From Fulvivirgaceae bacterium JP3-4 (GTDB lineage: Bacteria; Bacteroidota; Bacteroidia; Cytophagales; Cyclobacteriaceae), in contig JARKND010000005.1 of the NCBI GenBank assembly GCA_029309925.1, forward strand, positions 1,240,001-1,304,000: a DNA stretch of 64,000 bases, in the 5' to 3' direction. The stretch's first letter is position 1. Each line of letters opens with the position of its first letter. Made by a program: the position numbers and the translations under genes. Positions 42,039 through 49,588 of this stretch are shown one piece after another. A model generated the notes under the pieces. It searched no databases, was not told the DNA's origin, and worked only from the letters and a program-made list of their open reading frames with translations.

Positions 42039-42299
42039 CTACACTTTCTTTTCTTTTTCCTTTTCCTTCTTGTTGGCTTTTGGAAGCTCCAACTTAACAC
42101 GCTTGAGTTGTTTAAATGCCTCAATGTTCGCATCACTCAATGTGGTCTCACCAAATAACTCGAACAAGATTGTTTCATCGACATTCTTTACAACACCTTT
42201 AGCATTGTTCGCCATTGGCACAAGTTGCCCTTGTTCATTTTGCACTACAAACTTGATGTTCTCACTTTTCAATTTCAAAAGTACATTAAGATTTTTCAT
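42039..42299 (-). CDS. Small lysine-rich phage protein (86 aa)
   Basis: N-terminal strand region (LNVLLKLKSENIKFVVQNEQ), then a helical part and a strongly basic tail ending in repeated lysine-glutamate (KKEKEKEKKV). The start overlaps (ATGA) the stop of a 5'-broken reading frame. No family is recognised. It may bind nucleic acid through the tail. Confidence 0.5.
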   Translation of the reverse strand: MKNLNVLLKLKSENIKFVVQNEQGQLVPMANNAKGVVKNVDETILFELFGETTLSDANIEAFKQLKRVKLELPKANKKEKEKEKKV

Positions 42300-42394
42300 T
42301 TGTTTAAATTGTTCAATACGTCAAAGAAGTTTGAATGGATTTTCCATTCATCAGGACTTTCATTTTCAAAGATTTTTTGTTTAACTGGAACCTT
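42296..42394 (-). pseudogene. C-terminal remnant of a broken phage gene
   Basis: A 32-codon protein-like frame (KQKIFENESPDEWKIHSNFF, ending LNNLNK) stops in a TGA that overlaps the ATG of the next gene, the coupling seen in intact operons of this phage. There is no start codon; a TGA precedes it. The upstream 300 bases show no frame of comparable quality, so the 5' part seems deleted. Confidence 0.4.
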
Positions 42395-42628
42395 TCAAAA
42401 GACAGTGCCTTACAAAAATTCCTACCAGTTTTCTGATTAACCCAGGGTTCCTTCAGCTAATGACGGTAAAATCGAGAGCCTCTTTGAATCCGCTGAATCT
42501 CAGTTGATTAGCTAATCGTTGAGTAATTATAACAACATGGCCATTCCCAAGACATAATTTTGTGAAAATATTTTGCGTATAGGCATTACGTTGCTTTTGG
42601 GGTGAATGGGCTGATGATCGTAAAATAA

Positions 42629-42661
42629 AAAAGCCTCTGATTGTTAGACCAGAGGCTTTAA
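42629..42661 (-). terminator. Terminator after the excisionase-like gene
   Basis: AAAGCCTCTG pairs with CAGAGGCTTT around a ten-base loop and, on the minus strand, runs into TTTTATTTTA. It closes the integrase-regulator transcript. The 230 bases left of it (about 42395-42628) hold no gene I can support. Confidence 0.8.
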
Positions 42662-42699
42662 AAATGTAAGAAATTAACTCCGTATCGAATGATACAATA

Positions 42700-43131
42700 T
42701 TATATATGAGGTTTTAAAGTTGACCTGTACCTCTCTATTTCACCCATAGTGATTCTTACATCACGCATTGAGTAATGTTTGACTGTAAGCTTCTTGTCTT
42801 TGACAAGTCCTTTCAATTTTGTTACTGAAATGCCTAACTCGATAGCAGCATCTTTATACTTCAGTTCTTTTGCAAGTTCTTTTTTGCGTTGCTCAGCTTC
42901 AAAGTTAACATCTGATCTTGCCTTGATTGCCTGTTGACACGATGCATGAAGTCGGAAGAACGTTTCACCAATGAACTTTATGTCGTCATCACTTCTGTCT
43001 TTCAACAAATTCAAAAAGATTTCTTCAAGGGCTTCGTCACTTGCATGTTTGTCACGTCTCTTGATCATTTTAATAGTTTCATCAAGATCAGAGACAACTA
43101 ATGGTATTGCTTTGCTCGGAGGGTATGACAT
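42700..43131 (-). CDS. Helix-turn-helix regulator/excisionase-like protein (143 aa)
   Basis: The first 85 residues are helical with EALEEIFLNLLKDRSDDDIK. The C-terminal 45 residues (YKDAAIELGISVTKLKGLVK then MGEIERYRS) resemble a MerR/excisionase winged helix with the usual arginine pattern. It lies three bases after the integrase gene on the same strand, so it is co-expressed. It may direct excision or repress the lysis-side promoters; no separate CI-type repressor was found. Confidence 0.6.
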   Translation of the reverse strand: MSYPPSKAIPLVVSDLDETIKMIKRRDKHASDEALEEIFLNLLKDRSDDDIKFIGETFFRLHASCQQAIKARSDVNFEAEQRKKELAKELKYKDAAIELGISVTKLKGLVKDKKLTVKHYSMRDVRITMGEIERYRSTLKPHI

Positions 43132-43134
43132 GGG

Positions 43135-44304
43135 TTATGGAATTAGATTCATTTTTTCAGAAGTGTTGCGTCTACTGTGTTTGCCGTAATAGAAGATCAT
43201 ATCTGACTTTGACCAACCTGTCCAAAGCAGAATATCATCTAAAGGAATATTAAACTGTAACCATCGTGATGCAGCAGTATGTCGACCAACGTGGGATTTT
43301 AGCTTCGTATAAAACGGAACCATTTCGAAGTCAGTTAAGCTTACTCGCCAACGAATTTCTTCTGTCCAGCCTAATGTCTTTCCTAGCTCCTTAATTGATC
43401 GATTGAAGACGGGACCCGCCATCTTTGGCGCGTTCATTATGATAGGTAAAAGTTTATTATGAATTGGTATTTCGAATACTTCGTTGGTCTTTTGTGTCAC
43501 ACGTTTTAACATTCCGTTCTGAATGTCTTCGTTTCGCATGAGCAAGAAGTCGGAGTACCGCATGCCTGTGTAAATAAGAATCAGAAAGATTTTTCTGACT
43601 CGATCATGATGACCTTTTAAGTCTGCGTCCCATAATTGCTGAATTCGGTCTTCACTGATTACGATGAAATCTGATTTATAAGTTTTAGGCCGAATTTGGT
43701 CCCAATTAATGTCGGGCAGTGGATATCCTTTTCGTCTAGCCCAAACATGGAATCTTTTGTAGTTCTTAAATCTCAATGCGGCAGTGTTCGCACTGACTTT
43801 TTGGGATGGTGTTTCTTTGCTCTCATAAAAGTATTCGAGAATTACGGCAACATCTTGTTCGTCAAGCCTAGAAACTGGCTCAGTATAGTCTAGCAATATT
43901 TTTCCCAATGTCTCGTAACGCCATTTCAATCCACGATTGAGTTTCAATTGGCTTGACATAAAGCGTTTGAAAATGTCTGGCATCTTGGCGTTTTTGAAAT
44001 CAATTTCATCTTCGACTTTACGTTGATCGGTGGGTTTTCCGCTCAAAATGTCTTTGACGCGTAAAAGACACAACATGCCGTTTTGTTGCAAGTCCTTCAT
44101 GATCGCTGTGTCAAGCTCGCGCTTCTTTTCTAAGATCAATTCATTGAGTTTGCTGGCATATTCAACTGCACTTTTTTTGACGAACCCTTTGCTGTCAACT
44201 GCCGATGCTGGCACTTTTACCTTAGTGTTGTGGTAAATGCGTTTGCCTTGATGGGCAATGTGAGCGTACACTGCACCTTGATGATAAATTAGATTTGACT
44301 CCAT
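43135..44304 (-). CDS. Tyrosine-recombinase integrase of the prophage (389 aa)
   Basis: Catalytic residues by eye: Arg near 246 in YTGMRYSDF, His-x-x-Arg near 336 in HVGRHTAASRW, and Tyr near 370 in FYYGKHSRR. The usual LLGH motif is LLWTGW here, with Trp for the second His. An N-terminal arm domain (IYHQGAVYAHIAHQGKRI) and a SAM-like core domain precede. The ATG chosen is MESNLIYHQG; a GTG 21 codons earlier is open too. Directs insertion into tRNA-Lys. It reads away from attR. Confidence 0.92.
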   Translation of the reverse strand: MESNLIYHQGAVYAHIAHQGKRIYHNTKVKVPASAVDSKGFVKKSAVEYASKLNELILEKKRELDTAIMKDLQQNGMLCLLRVKDILSGKPTDQRKVEDEIDFKNAKMPDIFKRFMSSQLKLNRGLKWRYETLGKILLDYTEPVSRLDEQDVAVILEYFYESKETPSQKVSANTAALRFKNYKRFHVWARRKGYPLPDINWDQIRPKTYKSDFIVISEDRIQQLWDADLKGHHDRVRKIFLILIYTGMRYSDFLLMRNEDIQNGMLKRVTQKTNEVFEIPIHNKLLPIIMNAPKMAGPVFNRSIKELGKTLGWTEEIRWRVSLTDFEMVPFYTKLKSHVGRHTAASRWLQFNIPLDDILLWTGWSKSDMIFYYGKHSRRNTSEKMNLIP

Positions 44305-44503
44305 AAGCTGATTGTATTGCTTTACAAAATTACTTTTAGTGCCTTCGGACTTATAGCGCAAAATCACGCATAATTGCGAAAGGCATTTCTTATACTTATA
44401 GAGCTAAAATATTTCGGGTTGTATTCCCGTGACAATTATTTAATAGTTATATCATGGATCATATCATATTAAGTAGGTTTTCATAAGTTTTAAAAACCTA
44501 CCA

Positions 44504-44521
44504 TGTACTAAGAAGCACTAC
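44504..44521 (+). repeat. Integrase arm-type direct repeat 1 (attR side)
   Basis: TGTACTAAGAAGCACTAC, repeated 41 bases later with one change. Both lie between the integrase gene and the attR core. Confidence 0.6.
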
Positions 44522-44544
44522 CAGGATGGCCAGAATTGATTTTG

Positions 44545-44562
44545 TGTACTAAGAAGTACTAC
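44545..44562 (+). repeat. Integrase arm-type direct repeat 2 (attR side)
   Basis: TGTACTAAGAAGTACTAC ends 10 bases before the attR core. A partial inverted copy occurs at attL (2521-2533). A hairpin formed by GTAGGTTTT/AAAACCTAC lies just upstream of repeat 1 (about 44473-44502). Confidence 0.6.
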
Positions 44563-44572
44563 GGTTCTAAAA

Positions 44573-44589
44573 CCAGCGGGATCACAAAA
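44573..44589. repeat. Right attachment site core (attR)
   Basis: Second copy of CCAGCGGGATCACAAAA. Only this part of the tRNA is duplicated; no complete tRNA precedes it. The next mobile element's integrase starts 249 bases to the right. Confidence 0.93.
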
Positions 44590-44607
44590 GGCGTTTCAAA
44601 CGCAAAC

Positions 44608-44645
44608 AAAGTCGCTCAAAATCTATGATTGGGCGACTTTTTTAT
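44608..44645 (+). terminator. Terminator immediately right of attR
   Basis: AAAGTCGC pairs with GCGACTTT around a 17-base loop, followed by TTTTATTT. Before phage insertion it, or its counterpart, may have served the tRNA-Lys gene. Confidence 0.75.
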
Positions 44646-44683
44646 TTCCTCCCAATACAAAAAGTAACAAACACAATCAACCT

Positions 44684-44745
44684 GTAGGTGACCTATTCGG
44701 TTACCTACTTGCGTTCTTTAAATTGGTAACCGAAGGACTCGCAAG
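44684..44745. promoter_or_regulatory. Nested inverted repeats upstream of the second integrase
   Basis: Three overlapping dyads: GTAGGTGAC/GTTACCTAC (44684-44708), a perfect ten-base TTCGGTTACC/GGTAACCGAA (44696-44734), and CTTGCG/CGCAAG (44708-44745). They could fold alternatively, or act as integrase or regulator sites about 90 bases before the integrase ATG. Confidence 0.5.
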
Positions 44746-44837
44746 GCATTGACAATGAATGCCTAGCGAGAGAAATCAAATTGATCCATTTGCCGTCAAG
44801 AAATATGGGCTCGGTTAACTTAAAAAATGAGAAGGCA

Positions 44838-46109
44838 ATGAATTTAAATCAGACATTTTCAATTCTGTTTTGGCTTAACAAAGCAAAAGCAAACAGTAAA
44901 GGTCTCGTTCCGATCTGGGCGAGAATTACGATCGATGGAAAGCGGGCTGAGTGCTCGATCAAGAAACAGATCCATCCAAACCTATGGGACGCTGACGGAA
45001 ACAGAGCGAAGGGCAAGTCAGATGACGTGAAATCTATCAACAACTATTTGGTAATGGTTCAGGCAGAGTTGACAAAGCACTACAATATCCTTTTGTCTAC
45101 AAAAGACTTTGTCACCGCAGAAGATGTCAAGAACAGTTACAAAGGAATTAAAGAGGAGAAGAAGACATTCCTTGAATTATTTACCCTTTACAATCAAAAG
45201 CTTTCCGAGCGAAAGGAGATTGAAGATCTGTCCGATGGCCGTTTTAAGCGATTCAAAGTTCTGTACGGCAAGTGCGCAGACTTTATCAAGTACAAATTCA
45301 AGAAATCCGATGTCCCACTCGATGAAGTCAAACTCAGTTTTATTGTTGAGTTTGAACATTACCTGCGTGTTGTGAAACTGATTGGTTATAACACAACGAT
45401 GAAGTATATGAAAGATCTAAAACAGGTAATGAAGTATGGCGTTATGATAGAATACGTACCGGCTAGCCCGTTTGAAAACTTCAAGTGTTCATACAAAAAA
45501 GTAAAGCGGGACTTTTTAGATCAGCAAGAGCTTGACACGCTCTACAGGAAAGAGTTGAAAATCCAAAGACTCGAAGAAGTTCGGGACTGCTATCTATTCA
45601 GCTGTTATACTGGATATGCGTATTCAGATGCCGAAGCTTTGACCCCGGATGACATTACCATCGGTATGGATGGTGAGAAATGGATCATTCGTGATCGGAT
45701 TAAAACAGACACAACAGAAAACGTTCCATTGCTTCCCATAGCGCTTGAGATCATTGCCAAGTATGAGGATCACCCATATTGCAAGACGCATAACAAACTA
45801 TTGCCCATGAACAGCAATCAACGATACAATGCTTACTTAAAGGAAATAGCGGATGTGTGCGGCATCAAGAAAAAATTAACCACGCATACAGCGCGGCATA
45901 CGTTTGCCACTACAGTGCTCTTGATGAATGACGTTCCGATGGAGACTGCCATGGAGCTTCTTGGTCATACGGACATTCGAACTACTCAGATTTATGGAAA
46001 GATTGTTCAAAAGAAAATCAGCAATGATATGTCCAAGTTGAAAAGCAAGTTGCATCCGATGAAAACAGGAAAGCAAAAGATCGGAAGCTACAACGCAAAC
46101 GAAACTTAA
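44838..46109 (+). CDS. Bacteroidota-type tyrosine integrase of a second element (423 aa)
   Basis: Arm-type DNA-binding domain (FWLNKAKANSKGLVPIWARI), SAM-like domain (FKRFKVLYGKCADFIKYKF) and catalytic domain. HTARHTFATTVLL near 349, LLGHTDIRTTQIYGKI near 374-386 provide His-x-x-Arg, Gly-His and the nucleophilic Tyr. The first catalytic Arg position reads YTGYAYSD near 257 with Ala, a substitution known from CTnDOT-like integrases. A start 19 codons upstream is possible. Confidence 0.9.
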   Translation: MNLNQTFSILFWLNKAKANSKGLVPIWARITIDGKRAECSIKKQIHPNLWDADGNRAKGKSDDVKSINNYLVMVQAELTKHYNILLSTKDFVTAEDVKNSYKGIKEEKKTFLELFTLYNQKLSERKEIEDLSDGRFKRFKVLYGKCADFIKYKFKKSDVPLDEVKLSFIVEFEHYLRVVKLIGYNTTMKYMKDLKQVMKYGVMIEYVPASPFENFKCSYKKVKRDFLDQQELDTLYRKELKIQRLEEVRDCYLFSCYTGYAYSDAEALTPDDITIGMDGEKWIIRDRIKTDTTENVPLLPIALEIIAKYEDHPYCKTHNKLLPMNSNQRYNAYLKEIADVCGIKKKLTTHTARHTFATTVLLMNDVPMETAMELLGHTDIRTTQIYGKIVQKKISNDMSKLKSKLHPMKTGKQKIGSYNANET

Positions 46110-46610
46110 CGAGGGGTTCTGACCTCTCGGAACTCCGTTTTATTCGCCTCTTCCAAATTCGATAATTCCGTTTCAAAATGCAAATTAACAGAATTTTGTT
46201 GTCGATTGATGAGACATTCAACGTTAATAGTAACTGATTGACAATATATCCACACAAACCTTTGCCAGGACCAAAAGATCTTCCGTTGTCAAAATTTTAA
46301 TACGGGGATCAACATGGCTATCCAATCAAGTAGTTTATCACTATCGAACGCAACTCGCCATCGCTCTTAATTTCGTAATGCTTTCTAAAAAACTTTAACT
46401 AGCTGCAATTTTGACGACAAGGCTAGTCAAGAAACAATCAGTTATTCTACCAACATTTTTAATTGACGCTTAGCTTAAAAAAGAGATTAAACGTAATAAA
46501 ATTATGAAATTTGTGATTGATTATGAGTGAATTAGAGGGGGTACTGTTACCCTTGTAACTGGTCTCAAAACCCATTTAACATTTGATTCGGGTCTTAATA
46601 TTTAAAAGTT
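46110..46610. other. Non-coding gap between second integrase and its HTH gene
   Basis: About 500 bases without a supported gene. GAGGGGTTCTGACCTCTC just after the integrase stop can form a small hairpin. The last 100 bases before the HTH gene include GGGGGTACTGTTACCCTTGTAAC, with a GGTA(C)/GTTACC dyad. Reading frames on both strands look random. Confidence 0.4.
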
Positions 46611-46910
46611 ATGACCGCAAACATTGTCACTGTTGAAGATCTTCAAAATTTCAAGAAGGAATTGATTGAAGAAATCAAAAGATTATTATCTGAGCGTTCA
46701 GCAAATGCACCTGTTCGTAAATGGTTGAAATCGCATGAAGTAAGACGTCTATTGACTATTTCACCTGGCACACTTCAACATTTGCGAGTAAATGGAACGT
46801 TGCCATTTACAAAGATCGGTGGAGTTATCTTCTATGATCACGATGATGTTCAAAAAATGCTTGAAGGTCATAAGAGTCCACTTCAAGTGGTTACAAAGAA
46901 AGCCGCGTAG
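46611..46910 (+). CDS. Excisionase-family helix-turn-helix protein (99 aa)
   Basis: The N-terminal helix (LQNFKKELIEEIKRLLSERS) leads to VRKWLKSHEVRRLLTISPGT, LQHLRVNGTLPFTKIGGVIF and DHDDVQKML, a MerR-like winged helix common next to integrases of Bacteroidota mobile elements. It probably acts as excision or regulatory factor for the second element. Confidence 0.8.
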   Translation: MTANIVTVEDLQNFKKELIEEIKRLLSERSANAPVRKWLKSHEVRRLLTISPGTLQHLRVNGTLPFTKIGGVIFYDHDDVQKMLEGHKSPLQVVTKKAA

Positions 46911-47120
46911 GTTAGTATCAAAAAACAGGACATGAAGAATTAAAGCTTGCACTTTTACTTACCATGGGTATTATCTCTTGATAGCTATAAAACTTTTTCA
47001 AGAAATTTGATAACTTGTTGCTTTGCTGACAAAATCTCCATCAAATTTTTTCGAAAACTTTGCGGCACAGGCGTCACCCAGCCAACTGCATGACAAAATG
47101 TAATTTAAGTGTATCCGGGA

Positions 47121-47207
47121 ATGGAACTCAAAGATGAGAAAATTGAAAATCCAACAGGATGCATGAATCCGTTTAAGTGTGAGTCAAGTTGCGATTCAGT
47201 AAATTAA
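47121..47207 (+). CDS. Cysteine-containing micro-ORF (28 aa)
   Basis: ATG to TAA, encoding a peptide of 28 residues that starts MELKDEKIENPTGCMNPFKC and has three cysteines. Composition looks coding, but there is no clear ribosome signal or homologue known to me. The rest of the gap (46911-47293) holds nothing else I can support. Low confidence. Confidence 0.25.
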   Translation: MELKDEKIENPTGCMNPFKCESSCDSVN

Positions 47208-47293
47208 TTTCAACATTACATTAAACTCTCCGGTAAAAAACGGATTGTAGAAGTGTATTTTTTGCAATGAACTTTCAATAAAATAACAATCAC

Positions 47294-47497
47294 ATGACAA
47301 ACATCGCTAAAGGACTCATTGCCGGAACAATTTTCGGATTAGTATCAATAATACCGATGTTCTTCATGAAATTTGAGGATAAGGCCAGCGCAATAATAGC
47401 TTCTTTCTTGCCTGACGCGATTGTCACCAAGCAATATGGACCAATTTTGGGGCTCGGACTGATTGGGGGAATTGTTTGCGGCTTGATTTCGAAATGA
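47294..47497 (+). CDS. Small membrane protein (67 aa)
   Basis: Two glycine-rich hydrophobic segments (IAKGLIAGTIFGLVSIIPMF and GPILGLGLIGGIVCGLISK) with a short charged loop between. No family is recognised beyond a small membrane protein. Isolated rightward gene with its own short A/T-rich leader. Confidence 0.55.
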   Translation: MTNIAKGLIAGTIFGLVSIIPMFFMKFEDKASAIIASFLPDAIVTKQYGPILGLGLIGGIVCGLISK

Positions 47498-47626
47498 TTC
47501 GAGGGATCAGAGCATATCACCCTAGTTCCCTAATAAACTGTTGAGGTTGCAAAATTAGATTGTTATCCAGTTGGAATTGTACAAGAAGCACGACAACTCC
47601 CCAGTCAACGGAGCTCGGAAATGAGG

Positions 47627-48037
47627 TTAGTTTTTTGGATTGCGGGAAAGAATTCCAACCCTTTCGCCACGAAAAACGCGGATTAGAATCTGACGGAGCT
47701 CATTAAAACTGCCGGGTTTAATAATAAAATCAAATGCACCAAGGCGGGAATACAACTTGATCTCAGCTTCGTTAGTTGTGGTGGAGTACATTATGATTGG
47801 AATGCCCTCAATGCCTTGTGTCCGCTTCGCTTCAAGTAAGAATTGTTTACCATCCATTACAGGCATATTTACATCAACGAAAATGAGATCCGGCATGACA
47901 ATCATCGTGCGCAACGAATTCATACCTGCTTCTCCGTCATTTGCAAAATAGCATAGGATTTTTGGATCAATTGAGAAAACGGCTTCTTGAAACACTTCGC
48001 GATCATCTTGATCATCGTCTATGTACAGAACAGTCAT
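47627..48037 (-). CDS. Single-domain response regulator (136 aa)
   Basis: CheY-like receiver: LYIDDDQDDREVFQEA acidic pocket near residues 5-9, phospho-acceptor Asp in DLIFVDVNMPVMDG near 56, Thr in MYSTTTNEAEI and Lys in FIIKPGSF. No output domain. The start overlaps the stop of a small upstream gene (ATGA). No histidine kinase is adjacent. Confidence 0.88.
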   Translation of the reverse strand: MTVLYIDDDQDDREVFQEAVFSIDPKILCYFANDGEAGMNSLRTMIVMPDLIFVDVNMPVMDGKQFLLEAKRTQGIEGIPIIMYSTTTNEAEIKLYSRLGAFDFIIKPGSFNELRQILIRVFRGERVGILSRNPKN

Positions 48038-48237
48038 TGATTTTTGCGTGATAATAAGTTTAGTTGGGTTTGACCGGCACTTAGTTTTTCGCTTCCGTAA
48101 AGTACTATTATATTAACAAGATATGCCACGGTTTCAGATTCAAATACCTGGTCAATATCAACAGATCTATGTATGAGTCGTTTTTCGATGTCAGGCTTTA
48201 TAAAATAATAATCGTTTGGATCCCAGGTGCAAGTCAT
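48034..48237 (-). CDS. Small protein coupled to the response regulator (67 aa)
   Basis: Begins MTCTWDPNDYYFIKPDIEKR; helical, no known motif. Its stop overlaps the regulator start, so translation is coupled. It may be a remnant of a longer protein, but the good composition suggests a real small gene. The gap upstream to about 48403 holds nothing I can support. Confidence 0.45.
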   Translation of the reverse strand: MTCTWDPNDYYFIKPDIEKRLIHRSVDIDQVFESETVAYLVNIIVLYGSEKLSAGQTQLNLLSRKNQ

Positions 48238-48403
48238 CCTTGAGAGACGCTTCGCGGTTTAGTTTTTTTAGAGGGCACCCCGGCGTTGATTAGCATTGAT
48301 TCAAACCTTTTCGAATACCGTTGTCTCAATTTTGATTTCATCAACTTCATTTTTTCACTGTTGCGAATGAAATGGTCGTCCACAATTTAATGCACCATGG
48401 AAA

Positions 48404-48541
48404 CTAACTGAACCATGCCACAATAAATCGTGAACTGACCATTGCAACCGCGCTGATTCCAACCGTGATCGCCAAACGATACTTACGAGCAAATCTTTTT
48501 ACCGAAACGATTGTCGAGATTAGGTTCAGATTGCCGTTCAT
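48404..48541 (-). CDS. Small single-helix membrane protein (45 aa)
   Basis: Starts MNGNLNLISTIVSVKRFARK, then one hydrophobic helix (LAITVGISAVAMVSSRFIVA). The ATG lies four bases after the stop of the STAS-like gene, so it probably belongs to the same transcript. A longer frame upstream overlaps that gene and is rejected. Confidence 0.45.
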   Translation of the reverse strand: MNGNLNLISTIVSVKRFARKYRLAITVGISAVAMVSSRFIVAWFS

Positions 48542-48545
48542 AAAA

Positions 48546-48938
48546 CTAGACTTTAAACTCCCTGAGCCATTCCAACGCATCAGCTTTTTGGTGAAATACA
48601 CGCATTTGCACCGTTGTTTGATTAACACGATATCCCATAGATTCAATGGCCACTGCGTTAAAATAACTTACAGGCCTGACTACAGCGATAGCTCTGAAGC
48701 CAGCCTCTATGGCACGAGGCAAAAAACTGTAAACGGTATAATTTTGATCCTGCAGTGAAATAAGAGTCATGTCCTTTATATTAGCCAGTACTTTAAAAGC
48801 ATTATGCTTTTTAATCAAATTGTACATTAGCTCAACGCCCTCAATAAACTGCGCACTGGTAGCATAGCCAGTCCAGTCCATTACAACCCACTGATTTTCG
48901 GCATCCCAATAGATATTATAAGGCTTTGTTAAGTCCAT
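48546..48938 (-). CDS. STAS/SpoIIAA-like protein (130 aa)
   Basis: The pattern YNIYWDAENQWVVMDWTGYA, then FIEGVELMYNLIKKHNAFKV and a later FHQKADALEWLREF, resembles SpoIIAA-like STAS proteins common in Bacteroidota. No conserved phospho-acceptor serine is obvious. Presumably a small cytosolic signalling or stress protein. Family assignment is by eye. Confidence 0.55.
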   Translation of the reverse strand: MDLTKPYNIYWDAENQWVVMDWTGYATSAQFIEGVELMYNLIKKHNAFKVLANIKDMTLISLQDQNYTVYSFLPRAIEAGFRAIAVVRPVSYFNAVAIESMGYRVNQTTVQMRVFHQKADALEWLREFKV

Positions 48939-49098
48939 AGTTTTCGAGTTTTGCGATTTGTTATTTTACATTGGTCCGTTTTGTTATTTAAAGAATCTTC
49001 TTTCTAAACATAAAATGCAATACCCCGAATGAAGCTCATGCATAAACTCAGCACGAGTTCGCTTTACCCGTTATGTCCGATCAAGATCATGGTAGTAG

Positions 49099-49428
49099 CT
49101 AGTTACGGCAATAATCAGCTTTAACGGTATCGGTTTTTCCCACCTCTCCTAAATTGAACATGTGCCCAAATCCGAAAGACACGCAAAACTTATTGTACGC
49201 CTGTATGAATCCTGTTGCCCCCATTACTGCCGGAATAAAAACAAACAGTCGCATCCAATGCGGGGCTTTAGACCAGAGTAAAAGTGTAACAGCCATTGCG
49301 GTAAGTAGCAGCCCTACCCACCCAGTTGCTTTTCGCCTTTGGATTTCCTCCCTTCCTATATTACAGACTCCGGGATTATATTTTTCACGAGAAGGCTTGT
49401 TCCCATTGTTTTCATTAAACGATGACAT
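49099..49428 (-). CDS. Small two-helix membrane protein (109 aa)
   Basis: Starts MSSFNENNGNKPSREKYNPG; a longer frame upstream is unlikely. Two hydrophobic helices (GWVGLLLTAMAVTLLLW and LFVFIPAVMGATGFIQAY). Cysteines at both ends (GVCNIGREE, KFCVSFGFGH, DYC) could bind metal or a thiol. Resembles YgaP/DUF2892-type membrane parts only loosely. Confidence 0.5.
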   Translation of the reverse strand: MSSFNENNGNKPSREKYNPGVCNIGREEIQRRKATGWVGLLLTAMAVTLLLWSKAPHWMRLFVFIPAVMGATGFIQAYNKFCVSFGFGHMFNLGEVGKTDTVKADYCRN

Positions 49429-49588
49429 TAAAACGAAGGCCTGATATAGTGAAATTGGTCTTGTTCTCATTTCGATTTTCGTTAGATGTATATAAAGGTT
49501 CTTGAAAAGGATGGCCTTTCCACCTTTTGTTGACCACTCCGAGATTTTCTATTTTCAGCTACAATTGATGTTGTCCGAACTTAAAAAC

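Larger units (their letters stand above)
2424..44589. mobile_element. Integrated contractile-tailed prophage in tRNA-Lys
   Basis: The element is bounded by 17-bp direct repeats, the left one forming the tRNA-Lys 3' end. It carries a tyrosine integrase beside the right repeat, a replication block, a nearly complete head and contractile-tail module in one direction, and small early genes. Portal, minor head protein, gpG-like protein and protease/scaffold are of Mu type, but there is no Mu transposase; integration is by the tyrosine recombinase. Base composition is visibly more A/T-rich than the flanks. Intact structural genes suggest a functional phage, apart from the amber codon in the capsid frame. 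Confidence 0.93.

Noticed and set aside
46018-46257. Minus-strand 79-codon frame after the second integrase
   Set aside because: Overlaps the integrase gene in antisense and has random-looking composition with no supporting signal.
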